Part shown: in pieces, positions 1-7,464 of the stretch
Position numbering within the stretch: position 1 is the first letter of the stretch
Layout: each line of letters starts with the position of its first letter
Origin: a virus
IMG/VR virus record: IMGVR_UViG_3300009034_000214
Coordinates: 1 to 23,148 of that record
DNA length: 23,148 nt
Direction: 5' to 3' (one strand)
Made by a program: the position numbers and the translations under genes
The notes under the pieces: model-generated
What the model was told of the DNA's origin: nothing
The model's input: the letters and a program-made list of their open reading frames with translations, nothing else
Database searches by the model: none

Positions 1-239
1 TAATCCATCCTGGGTAATTGAGAGACTTCATTAGCCAGTTTTTGCATCAATAGATTGTACTGATTCTTATACCTGGACTCTTCTAATCCACGATATCCAC
101 GCTCTCTTGCTCCAATCTGCTTCATCTGGAAGCCATGGCGTTTTTTCATAACGTCCATCTGCATCAAATACTGAAGAAGCTCCTCAAGTTGTCTATTAAC
201 CTGACCGAATCTACCGCCTCTTTGTTGCATCATAGCCAT
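1..239 (-). CDS. Partial Met/Gln-rich late protein, cut by left edge
   Basis: This is the N-terminal 79 residues of a gene that continues beyond the window. The start ATG at 239 has an AGGAGGGATA ribosome binding site 3 to 4 bases upstream. The protein begins MAMMQQRGGRFGQVNRQLEE and is polar, rich in Gln, Met, Arg and Lys, and probably almost all helical (QLEELLQYLMQMDVMKKR). No domain is recognised. It is the most distal gene seen in the late operon and follows three other Gln/Gly/Met-rich genes. Together they resemble the small internal or ejection-type virion proteins often found at the end of podovirus structural operons, but that role is inferred from position and composition. Confidence 0.8.
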   Translation of the reverse strand, partial: MAMMQQRGGRFGQVNRQLEELLQYLMQMDVMKKRHGFQMKQIGARERGYRGLEESRYKNQYNLLMQKLANEVSQLPRMD

Positions 240-249
240 TTATCCCTCC

Positions 250-666
250 TTATCCTCCCCAAGTAGGTAAATTCTCGAATATTCTTGGTGCTGGAGTGGT
301 TGTGGCTGGAATCTCTGGAGGCGTGAGAAAGTCATAAATATTTATACCCTGTTGCCCTGGAGTAACCGGAAGATTAACATCGCTTCCTGCTCCCTGTCCC
401 TGCATGAGCATCATAAGGATCATCATTAGGTTTCCCCAATTCAAAGGTTCTTCTGGCTGAGTTAGGGTAGATGTACTAACAGTCCTTCGCGGTTGTCCGG
501 CTCTAGCCATCTGGGCATTAATATTCTCAGCTATTCCTTCAAACCTTCTTTCTGGTAGATCTGCAATAGTGGTGCGTTGCTGAGTAGCCTGCTGTCCCCC
601 TGGCCTTGTTAGGCCCTGTAAAAGCCCTGGTGCTAACATGAGTAGATATTTCAAAATATCGTCCAT
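250..666 (-). CDS. Late-operon protein, Gln/Met/Pro-rich, unknown
   Basis: A 138-residue protein starting MDDILKYLLMLAPGLLQGL, whose N-terminal 20 residues form a hydrophobic helix. Residues 22-75 are polar and Gln/Arg/Thr-rich. A second Met-rich hydrophobic stretch, NLMMILMMLMQGQG, lies at about residues 79-92, and the C-terminus is Pro/Thr-rich. No known domain is seen. The last codons TGG GGA GGA TAA supply the Shine-Dalgarno region for the next gene. The start is one base away from the stop of the cysteine-rich gene at 668. Two amphipathic or membrane-active segments in a late virion-region gene would fit a protein that interacts with membrane during DNA delivery. That is inference. Confidence 0.75.
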   Translation of the reverse strand: MDDILKYLLMLAPGLLQGLTRPGGQQATQQRTTIADLPERRFEGIAENINAQMARAGQPRRTVSTSTLTQPEEPLNWGNLMMILMMLMQGQGAGSDVNLPVTPGQQGINIYDFLTPPEIPATTTPAPRIFENLPTWGG

Positions 667-667
667 C

Positions 668-1720
668 TTATCCTCCCCATCCAGCCATTTGAGTCTGGAG
701 AAGCCGTAAAATCATCTCCAAAGCCTGAGCGCCTTCTCCACGCCTGGCTGCATTTATAGCCTCTCTAAGCTGAGTGTAGCCCATTCCTCGTCCAAAGATA
801 TCGCCTGCTGCACCGGTGAAGCCAAGCAGATCCTGTTTAATCTTTTCTTCCTGACCAACCATAAGATCACGCTTAAGATCTCCTATCCGTCTTTCTGTCT
901 CCCAAGCTTGTTCCTGCGGTATCCCTACTCCTGCACCTGTGCCTAAGAGTCCCTGAGAGGCAAGCCAATCCGTCATTTCTTCTCTTCCTCTTCCACCAAT
1001 ACCACGAATCTGCTCGAAATCTCTTCCGAATATAGCTCTCATAGCAGCATCGGAGAATCCAGGTCGCCTTCCTAAAAACTCTCCTCCCCTTTGCATAAGC
1101 CTTTCATAAAGCGCTCGAAGCTCGGGAGGCCAATCAAACTCTCCTAATCCATCTCCAGGTTGTTGTGCGCCTGGATCATGCGCTATCATCCATCGAGTAC
1201 ATTCGCATCTTCCTTTCATGCCTTCTTCATATAGTTCCCATCCTTGTCCACCTCTAGGAACCCAGGTATAGTTTGAAGGGCATTTACTTCCATCTGGTGC
1301 AGGAAAGGCTACTCCACATTGGCAGTCCTGGTAGGCAGGTCGAGTAGGCCCCATCTTATAACATTCGCCTTCCTCTCCCTTGCCCTCGCATATACCATTT
1401 ATACAACGCTGTCCTTCAGGACAATCGCGATGATCAACGCACTCATCACCCACTCCACAGCCAGCTATACAGCTTTGATAGGTAGTAGAGCATTTGGCTA
1501 TGCAGCCAGCGCTTATCCCTTGACCGGTCTCGCAAGCTTCCCTGCAGGCATCAAAGGTTTCTCTACATCTAGTTCTGCAGTCTCCTTCACCACCAGGACC
1601 AGGGCCAGGAACGCGAGGGTCTGGCTCTCTCGGTCCTCTTCTTCCCTCTCCTGGTCGGCCCAGAGCTTCAGGCGTTGCTCCTATGCCTCTTAAAATTGCA
1701 TCAACGTATGGGCTTGGCAT
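668..1720 (-). CDS. Cysteine-rich virion-region protein (18 Cys)
   Basis: A 350-residue protein with three zones. Residues 21-47 are Gly/Pro/Arg-rich. Residues 48-174 hold all 18 cysteines. Residues about 190-350 are Gly/Arg-rich and helical, and end in WGG. The cysteine zone starts with two copies of C-x3-C-x6-C-x3-C (C48/52/59/63 and C73/77/84/88). A motif of the type C-x5-DCPxGxxCxNGxC follows at 94-111. That last motif is common in small disulfide modules of secreted proteins. The C-terminal part resembles the neighbouring Gly-rich late proteins. A ribosome binding site lies within the last codons of the upstream gene (GGGAGG). It may be a disulfide-stabilised virion or tail-tip component. 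Alternatively some cysteines bind metal. The function is not known. Confidence 0.8.
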   Translation of the reverse strand: MPSPYVDAILRGIGATPEALGRPGEGRRGPREPDPRVPGPGPGGEGDCRTRCRETFDACREACETGQGISAGCIAKCSTTYQSCIAGCGVGDECVDHRDCPEGQRCINGICEGKGEEGECYKMGPTRPAYQDCQCGVAFPAPDGSKCPSNYTWVPRGGQGWELYEEGMKGRCECTRWMIAHDPGAQQPGDGLGEFDWPPELRALYERLMQRGGEFLGRRPGFSDAAMRAIFGRDFEQIRGIGGRGREEMTDWLASQGLLGTGAGVGIPQEQAWETERRIGDLKRDLMVGQEEKIKQDLLGFTGAAGDIFGRGMGYTQLREAINAARRGEGAQALEMILRLLQTQMAGWGG

Positions 1721-1721
1721 A

Positions 1722-2120
1722 TTAGAACCTCCCGCCTAATTTTGGTAATTTCTCACGCTGCACAGGCTGTCTTAATAATGAAGAGATACGTCCCCCTTCA
1801 CGCCTACCGGCACCTCTATATCCAGCTAGAAGCTCAGGCCACTGTTCACCCAAAAGCCTCATGATCTCTTGAGTCGAGGCACTCAAGCCTCCTTGACCTC
1901 CAGGCATCCCTGCGCCAGCAAGGAGTCCATATCTGCCAAGGAGATTTTCCATCATCCAAGGATCTAAGAGGCCGACAAGTGGAGATTGATAGCCACCTGG
2001 CTCCTGCTCTGTTATGGTTTCCTGCTGCTGTTGCTGAGTCCCTCCACCACCACCAAATAGACCGCCAATTAGATTGATAATCCCAGGTATAGCCAATAAC
2101 CATGTTGGGTCAAAAGGCAT
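1722..2120 (-). CDS. Small Gly/Gln-rich protein with hydrophobic N-terminus
   Basis: A 132-residue protein. Residues about 7-24 form a hydrophobic helix (LLAIPGIINLIGGLFGG), followed by a Gly run and a Gln run at about 25-36. The remainder is Gly/Leu-rich, and the C-terminus is basic (LPKLGGRF). ATG at 2120 is preceded by AGGAGGT, made from the last two Arg codons and the stop of the upstream gene. No family is recognised. A short hydrophobic helix followed by a glycine/glutamine linker recurs in many small phage virion-associated proteins. Together with the genes at 250, 668 and 1-239 it forms a compositionally similar terminal set. A membrane-interacting or internal virion role is possible but unproven. 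Confidence 0.75.
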   Translation of the reverse strand: MPFDPTWLLAIPGIINLIGGLFGGGGGTQQQQQETITEQEPGGYQSPLVGLLDPWMMENLLGRYGLLAGAGMPGGQGGLSASTQEIMRLLGEQWPELLAGYRGAGRREGGRISSLLRQPVQREKLPKLGGRF

Positions 2121-2122
2121 TT

Positions 2123-2446
2123 TTACCTCCTATTTGCAAAACCATTTAACTTAATAATAAAAGTCCTGTGCCATTCTTCGTTGCTCCTTTCTAAGGAGTC
2201 GAATTTAGCACCAAATGAAGAGCAAAATTTATGAATATCTAAAAGAGAATCATCTATTTTTTCTAAAGCTTTTTTGTTATCTCTAATTAAATTATCATGC
2301 TCCTTGCAAGGAAATGGATTGTTTGGATTGGAGATAATTTTATTTCTTCCATTCTTTTCGGATCTCCATTTAACAAGGATCAAAATTACATTGGCTAAAA
2401 GCCCAATAACTATTATAAGTGCATAAACTAATTTTATTTCTATCAT
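2123..2446 (-). CDS. Small membrane protein with coiled coil (holin-like?)
   Basis: A 107-residue protein with one N-terminal membrane helix at residues 5-26 (VYALIIVIGLLANVILILV). A basic stretch, a PCKEHD motif at 46-51 and a long helical, probably coiled-coil region to about residue 95 follow. The topology would be a membrane anchor with a soluble helical tail. Phages often carry such proteins near the end of the late operon, in the general class of XhlA-like or accessory lysis proteins, but no holin motif is decisive here. ATG at 2446 overlaps the ribosome binding site region GGAGGATAA made by the last codons of the lectin-like gene. The stop is followed at once by the next gene. It could instead be a virion membrane-contact protein. 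Confidence 0.75.
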   Translation of the reverse strand: MIEIKLVYALIIVIGLLANVILILVKWRSEKNGRNKIISNPNNPFPCKEHDNLIRDNKKALEKIDDSLLDIHKFCSSFGAKFDSLERSNEEWHRTFIIKLNGFANRR

Positions 2447-3412
2447 TTATCCTCCATCCGGCCCAAGATGTCTCCGCATCTCAAAGTGGTCAAAATAAGC
2501 TGTAACTGGAGCATAAGTAGCTGCCCAATTTTGGACAAATATTCCTGTCGTTATTACAGCAACAGCAGTAGGCCATTGACCAGAAGCAGGAGTCCCTTGA
2601 GGTAGAGTATATAAGTCAGTCCATGTATCTCCATCAGAACCATAAGAGAAAACCATATTTGACGCACCCTTATGGGCAAACCCTAGCCTTATCCTAAACC
2701 ACGCACTATCGGCAGGCCAAGCTACATAAGCTTGTTCTGCACTCCCTACCCTCCAAACTTGAAGTCCATCTTTAGGAGTAGCATCCACTCTAATCCTATG
2801 GAAAAATATCGCAGTATCGCTTCCATAGCCTGTTGCATTATAGCTTACAAATATCCCTGCTCTTGTTAAATCAGTATCTGTCCAATCTTTAAGATGGACA
2901 ATTATTTCACAGGGGAATCCTATAAGCCCGATTATTAACTTAGGAGCTTCATTCGCAGTAGTTGACCAATCAGCATGAGTGCCTGATGTAACGCCTAGCT
3001 CAACAGACCTATCTGTTTCAATTATGCTTTTCCCTGCTGCCGATGCTCCCTTCCACTGCATCCAAGTCCAATGAATAGAGCTATCTCTGAATTTATCTAA
3101 ATAAACTAAATCATCTTCACCAACAGTCGGGATAGTTATCTTATCAAAACCAAGCTGTTGTCCTTGTACTTGAACATATTTCTTATCATCTCCAGAATAA
3201 GAATCCGGAGTATCCTCGAGCTTAAGAAAGTTCATCCCAGTAATTTCATTTACCTCGATGCTCACGTTGTCCACCGGTAAGCCTACACGCTCGGGGATAT
3301 CATCAGGCAAAAGCCCTTCATTAAGTGGCACTCCACAGGTATTGAAAGCCGGATCCAACCAAGGATTTAGCCTCGCTCTTTCGGCTTCATCAACATCCCA
3401 AATAGTTGGCAT
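2447..3412 (-). CDS. Lectin/ConA-like virion surface protein
   Basis: A 321-residue protein. Residues 1-110 form a non-catalytic N-terminal part ending near a beta-rich linker. Residues about 112-316 read as a concanavalin-A-like (LamG/DUF1349-type) jelly roll: SIHWTWMQWKG, EIIVHLKDW, FHRIRVDATPKDG, WFRIRLGFAHKG, FSYGSDGDTWTDLY and the closing strand TAYFDHFEMRR. The phrase SxDGxxWxxL and the terminal Y[FI]D strand are characteristic of that fold. Such domains bind glycans, so a role in adsorption to the host surface is plausible. The gene follows the nozzle gene with a 2-base gap. A similar jelly roll lies inside the nozzle protein itself. It has no catalytic motif of a depolymerase that I can see. 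Confidence 0.75.
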   Translation of the reverse strand: MPTIWDVDEAERARLNPWLDPAFNTCGVPLNEGLLPDDIPERVGLPVDNVSIEVNEITGMNFLKLEDTPDSYSGDDKKYVQVQGQQLGFDKITIPTVGEDDLVYLDKFRDSSIHWTWMQWKGASAAGKSIIETDRSVELGVTSGTHADWSTTANEAPKLIIGLIGFPCEIIVHLKDWTDTDLTRAGIFVSYNATGYGSDTAIFFHRIRVDATPKDGLQVWRVGSAEQAYVAWPADSAWFRIRLGFAHKGASNMVFSYGSDGDTWTDLYTLPQGTPASGQWPTAVAVITTGIFVQNWAATYAPVTAYFDHFEMRRHLGPDGG

Positions 3413-3414
3413 CT

Positions 3415-6063
3415 CTAATCCCCTTTAATTTCTCCTTTCCTTTCAAATATTCCATACCAAAGCTTAAACCAATTCAATTTGAGATCACTACCAACGTCCT
3501 CGTTGTTGGAGTATTTGACTGCCAGATATTTCCCATTAAGGGCAAGCTCGGACTCGTTCTTGATAGGCAATCTTATACTCTGATCGGTAGCTGCTGGCGT
3601 GGATCCGGCTAAAGTTTTAGTTGCTCTAGAAGTTTTTGCAAAATTTACATAATAATCTACTGTCAGATTCTTGTCTGTTGGACATTCATACTCATGCTCA
3701 TTCAATCTAACTTGAGAATACCTCGGAAATGTTAGCCATGATGTGCGGACGTAGGCATCGATATTTGTTCCTCCATCATTGGTTCCGCTTTCAGCCTCAT
3801 ATAGATAACCATCCCTGGTGCCTACATAGTTTTTCAATACTTTATTGGTATCCCTGGCCTCCATAAAGCATGATGGGGTCTTATGAAAGCCGAAAGTATA
3901 AAAAGCATTTTTGAAGTAATTAACTACACAGGTTATTGCTGAATTTCCTCCGGTTCTATCAGGAATATTGAGCCAGATCTCGTTGTTAGATCTGTTTGGG
4001 CCAGCGATGATCAGATCCAATTTAGATCCTGATTTATCGATGGTATCCAATGTTTTCTTAATCGCCATAGACCAGAGAATTGTATAAGCCTGGCAGCCAT
4101 TGAAGATCTCCCATCCTCGATCACTCACAAAAGTCAGGAGTCCGAAAGTAGATTGAAGGCTCCAGGGCGCTATGCAGCCGAAATCATCGCAAACCTCATA
4201 TCTCCCATAATAGCCACCCTGTTTTTTTCGGATCATGTAAATCGATTTTCTCTTAAAGGCATAAAGATAGCTCTTGTAGTCAACGATTCCGGTTAGCTGA
4301 TCATCTGATTCTCCGCGCCTGACGCTAACAAACTTCTTGTCTGTATCGAAGGCATCCGGAATATTTGTTTTGGAGTAATAAATAATGTTTTCATCTGCAT
4401 CTCCAATCCAGACGCGATCATCAAAAAACTCAACAAATTTCCCCAAGGGAGGAACATCGTTCTCTTCTGACATAGCTGCTCCAAGCAATCCATCGGAGAC
4501 ATTATCAACGAAAGAAGTCGTGGTATTATCATTTATTGTTGCCATCAAATAAAAGGCCGTCCCCCCTGGCAAGGTTCGATAGATCCTTCTTTGATCTACC
4601 TGGCTGTCGCTTGAGGTTGGGATACTTGAGAGCGTAACTTTTTGGTGACAGGGGTTTGCAGTTAGGGCAGAACAGGTGAGGTCCCAGTAATCCCCAGAGG
4701 TGTGTCCTGTAATCGCTCCCCAATTTAACTCTATTCCGTAATTCAGATACATTTTGAGAGTTATATTCATCGTCTGGGTATGCCATGTAGTCCCTCCATC
4801 GTAAGATATTTTAACCGTATCCGGAGTCGTGCCATCTATCTGGACTCGAACATCGATATCTTCTTCCCCTGTATATGTTCCTCCGGCTGTAAGATCATCA
4901 AGACCCGCACCGGTGATCGTTGGAGAGCCAACCAGACTTTTAATCGGATTCGATTCTCCAGGGTAATTCCCTGAATTTCGTCTATAGGTGATAGCATATC
5001 TATAAAGTCCATTTAATTCTCCTCCTGAAGCATCGCCTATTTTCATGTAGTCGATATAGGCATCCGTAGATGTGGCATCCCCATAAAGACTGACCTGGAC
5101 TTTACCGGCATCGGTATCAACTTCCGGTCCGATATTAAAAGCTCCATAGGCTTTTCCGTCCATGTAAATTTCGCAATAGGGATCATTAGGATCTGTTGTG
5201 TTTATGTAAATCTTAAACTCTAGCCAAGTGTCAATCTTTATCGGGAGATAGCCACTCACCCAATAAAAGCCGTCATAAACAGCAAGATCGTTCTGGTCGA
5301 TTCTAACCTTGGTCTTGATTTTGCCGTTATTTATCTCAAAAAGGAAATAATCATTGTCTGGATAAACTCCGAAAACATCGAAATAAGCAGAAAATTCTAT
5401 GGTGATTTCATCGCCTACATCAGCTACAGTCCGATACATTCTGGCGATATCCCCTGCGGTCCCTGTGTTTAAGAGCCTCATACAGCTTTTTGAATCAAAG
5501 GTGGCCTGAGTGCTTGCTGCCGAGCCTTGATCATCATCTGTCCAATCGCCTATAGCAGCCATATCCTCATCTAAAAGGGTCGCGTTATAGGCTTCTGTGA
5601 GCGTAGGAATGGTTGCTGGAGCAGTTATCCCAAACTGGACCTTGGTGCCATCTGCAAGAATCATTATGTTTTCTATTTCAGTAACAATAATCTGCTTCCC
5701 CTGGATCTCTAAAACCTTAACCGGATGAGCAAGAGTAGAGGCCCAAGTGTGGATTGAACCCCAGGCTGCAGCGCCAACCTTTCTCCAGACCTTTTCTTCA
5801 GTAATCACAAGCTGGCAGAAGGCAGGTGTCGAATCATAGTAGGTATGGTAGCCGAAGATATCTTTAGTGCCGAAGGTGCTGGAGGTGGCGATTGCAGTCC
5901 CTAAGCCATCTCTCTTTTCTATTCTATCCCCGACATCAGAAAGTCGCCAGTTGTGCATCTGGATAAGCTTATTGATGGGGACGTTGGTAACTGCAGAGAC
6001 TTCATCAACGCCATCATTTAAGACGATCTCTATCGGTCTTAAGTTCTTTGTTTTGTCAATCAT
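3415..6063 (-). CDS. Tail nozzle / hub beta-propeller protein (P22 gp10-like)
   Basis: An 882-residue protein with the layout of podovirus tail nozzle or tail-hub proteins (P22 gp10, T7 gp12 class). The entry motif is NWRLSDVGDRIEKRDGL (about 38-54). Propeller-type strands recur later (FFDDRVWIGDADENIIYYS at 546-564, YLYAFKRKSIYMI at 599-611, GLLTFVSDRGWEIFNG at 641-656). It would extend the portal-adaptor channel at the tail tip. Two extra modules are visible. A jelly-roll-like insert lies at about 160-345. A small beta module at about 383-468 holds TYTGEEDIDVRVQIDGTTPD and ITGHTSGDYWDLT. They flank a split FN3-like unit (350-380 and 472-525). The start ATG overlaps the adaptor stop as TAATG. 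It is larger than P22 gp10 (about 470 residues), largely because of the inserts. Confidence 0.85.
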   Translation of the reverse strand: MIDKTKNLRPIEIVLNDGVDEVSAVTNVPINKLIQMHNWRLSDVGDRIEKRDGLGTAIATSSTFGTKDIFGYHTYYDSTPAFCQLVITEEKVWRKVGAAAWGSIHTWASTLAHPVKVLEIQGKQIIVTEIENIMILADGTKVQFGITAPATIPTLTEAYNATLLDEDMAAIGDWTDDDQGSAASTQATFDSKSCMRLLNTGTAGDIARMYRTVADVGDEITIEFSAYFDVFGVYPDNDYFLFEINNGKIKTKVRIDQNDLAVYDGFYWVSGYLPIKIDTWLEFKIYINTTDPNDPYCEIYMDGKAYGAFNIGPEVDTDAGKVQVSLYGDATSTDAYIDYMKIGDASGGELNGLYRYAITYRRNSGNYPGESNPIKSLVGSPTITGAGLDDLTAGGTYTGEEDIDVRVQIDGTTPDTVKISYDGGTTWHTQTMNITLKMYLNYGIELNWGAITGHTSGDYWDLTCSALTANPCHQKVTLSSIPTSSDSQVDQRRIYRTLPGGTAFYLMATINDNTTTSFVDNVSDGLLGAAMSEENDVPPLGKFVEFFDDRVWIGDADENIIYYSKTNIPDAFDTDKKFVSVRRGESDDQLTGIVDYKSYLYAFKRKSIYMIRKKQGGYYGRYEVCDDFGCIAPWSLQSTFGLLTFVSDRGWEIFNGCQAYTILWSMAIKKTLDTIDKSGSKLDLIIAGPNRSNNEIWLNIPDRTGGNSAITCVVNYFKNAFYTFGFHKTPSCFMEARDTNKVLKNYVGTRDGYLYEAESGTNDGGTNIDAYVRTSWLTFPRYSQVRLNEHEYECPTDKNLTVDYYVNFAKTSRATKTLAGSTPAATDQSIRLPIKNESELALNGKYLAVKYSNNEDVGSDLKLNWFKLWYGIFERKGEIKGD

Positions 6064-6782
6064 TAATCTTCAAAAGGACTCCTTATATCAAAGAAAGCAG
6101 GATCGCGTGTTGAAAAGACTCGCTTCTCATGGAATGAAGGACCTAAGAATTTTGGCTGTTGCTGGATTCTATAGCCTATAACATCAGTAACTTTCGTAAG
6201 CCATTTTTGATAGAGAGCAGCCATTGTCTCCATCTTTCGAGATTCAACAGTTTCAGCGATCAGCACCCCTGCATAGAGGGGAATGAGCTTATGAGCCATG
6301 CGCGGAATATATGCCGGCCCTCCAGCTACCATAGTTGCAGCCTCGGCTGCTATGATCCAGCATCGATAATGATTTGTTTTAGCTGCGCTCGGAGTAGGTA
6401 TGAACTCAATATTATCTCCATAAAGAGTCCAGGCCAAAGGATCGGCTTGAGTCTCACCTACATACTTCCTATAGGTTTCACTCGTTCTTTCAATGTAGGG
6501 AAGTACCCTGGGAGATTCGTTGGTAACATTTCTGTTCATTGACCAGATCTGGATCCATTCCTTTGTCAGCGTATAAGGATTCGTATTGGCTGTGAGCGAG
6601 ATATCCTCATAAGTCAGGAAGCACTCTGGGATAAATTCCACCAGATCTAAAACCACCTGTTCACAGGCCATGTTGATATAGAAATCCAGCAATACATCTC
6701 CGGAAGGGAATAAGGCTCCAGAGTCGGTTTCCTGCTCCTTGATGAGATTATGAACTGCTGTGCGGATCTCGGCTAAAGTCAT
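6063..6782 (-). CDS. Head-tail adaptor protein (SU10-adaptor-like)
   Basis: A 239-residue protein matching the general profile of podovirus adaptor proteins (P22 gp4 / SU10 adaptor class). The helical N-terminus reads TLAEIRTAVHNLIKEQ. FPSGDVLLDFYINMACEQV then lines up subunits around the portal. A beta module follows with ISLTANTNPYTLTKEWIQI. The segment WTLYGDNIEFIPTPSAAKTNH and a C-terminal helix region with HKLIPLYAGVLIAE close the domain. Adaptors form a dodecameric ring under the portal and carry the nozzle, which is the next gene here. ATG at 6782 follows GGAGGTAAA and overlaps the previous stop as ATGA. Its own stop overlaps the nozzle start as TAATG, which suggests coupled translation of two stoichiometric tail parts. 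Confidence 0.85.
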   Translation of the reverse strand: MTLAEIRTAVHNLIKEQETDSGALFPSGDVLLDFYINMACEQVVLDLVEFIPECFLTYEDISLTANTNPYTLTKEWIQIWSMNRNVTNESPRVLPYIERTSETYRKYVGETQADPLAWTLYGDNIEFIPTPSAAKTNHYRCWIIAAEAATMVAGGPAYIPRMAHKLIPLYAGVLIAETVESRKMETMAALYQKWLTKVTDVIGYRIQQQPKFLGPSFHEKRVFSTRDPAFFDIRSPFED

Positions 6783-6985
6783 TTTACCTCCACCTTATCC
6801 ACCAAGCCTACTTTTATGATAAAGAGATTGCTTTCTCCTGCACTATCAAAGATTGTAGTAATTCCATAATCGCCCATTTCTCCAAGCCTCATCTCTCGTT
6901 TTATCTTTCCTTTCTCCTTGAATTTGGTAGGCTTCGGGATCCCATCTTTGAGTGTAATTGTGATATCTATTTTTTTCTTAGCCAT
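6779..6985 (-). CDS. Small basic late protein, unknown
   Basis: A 68-residue Lys-rich protein beginning MAKKKIDITITLKDGIPKP and ending in beta-like strands (LFIIKVGLVDKVEVK). ATG at 6985 has GGAGGACTGA upstream, a strong site with good spacing. The stop overlaps the adaptor start as ATGA. No domain is recognised. The composition suggests a small beta protein. Its place next to the adaptor gene suggests a tail or head-tail interface component, which is inference only. Confidence 0.75.
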   Translation of the reverse strand: MAKKKIDITITLKDGIPKPTKFKEKGKIKREMRLGEMGDYGITTIFDSAGESNLFIIKVGLVDKVEVK

Positions 6986-6999
6986 TCAGTCCTCCAAAA

Positions 7000-7455
7000 T
7001 TAAGGATTCTCTCTCTTATGTCTTTCGACCTCCTCCACGAACCTCTTTAATCCATCCCTGTAAATCAAAAAGTCTGACCAAGGAATATCAATGGCACCTC
7101 TGGCTGCAACAGTAACTTCATCGGTGGCTTTTAGCCATGACATATCAATAATTATGGCATCAACCTGAATAATCAAAGATACACCACTCGCATCAACCTC
7201 TAGCTCGATTTTGAATGGCTCTCTTATGCCTTCAACTGCTCCAACCTGCCTATCGACATCTCTCACCCAATTAATTACAGCCTTGGTTCCAGCCCAGGCA
7301 CCAGGAGGATCCACCTGCTGACCCCTCGCAGGGCTAGTAACATGATTCGTGGCTCTATCAAATTCAAAGTGCGTAATGGGAGTTCCATTATCAAAGAAAT
7401 CAATCCTGGCTATACCTGTCTGTGCATTAAAGCTTGTCTTTACATTTAAAGCCAT
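7000..7455 (-). CDS. Late protein of unknown function
   Basis: A 151-residue protein starting MALNVKTSFNAQTGIARIDF. The ribosome binding site AAGGAGGAGAG lies directly before ATG at 7455. The first 45 residues are beta-like. The middle (PFKIELEVDASGVSLIIQVDAIIIDM) is strongly beta. The C-terminus is an amphipathic helix (FLIYRDGLKRFVEEVERHKRENP). No family is recognised. It sits between the fibre-like gene at 7465 and the 68-residue gene before the adaptor, so a tail-fibre attachment or assembly role is possible, but nothing in the sequence proves it. Confidence 0.75.
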   Translation of the reverse strand: MALNVKTSFNAQTGIARIDFFDNGTPITHFEFDRATNHVTSPARGQQVDPPGAWAGTKAVINWVRDVDRQVGAVEGIREPFKIELEVDASGVSLIIQVDAIIIDMSWLKATDEVTVAARGAIDIPWSDFLIYRDGLKRFVEEVERHKRENP

Positions 7456-7464
7456 CTCTCCTCC

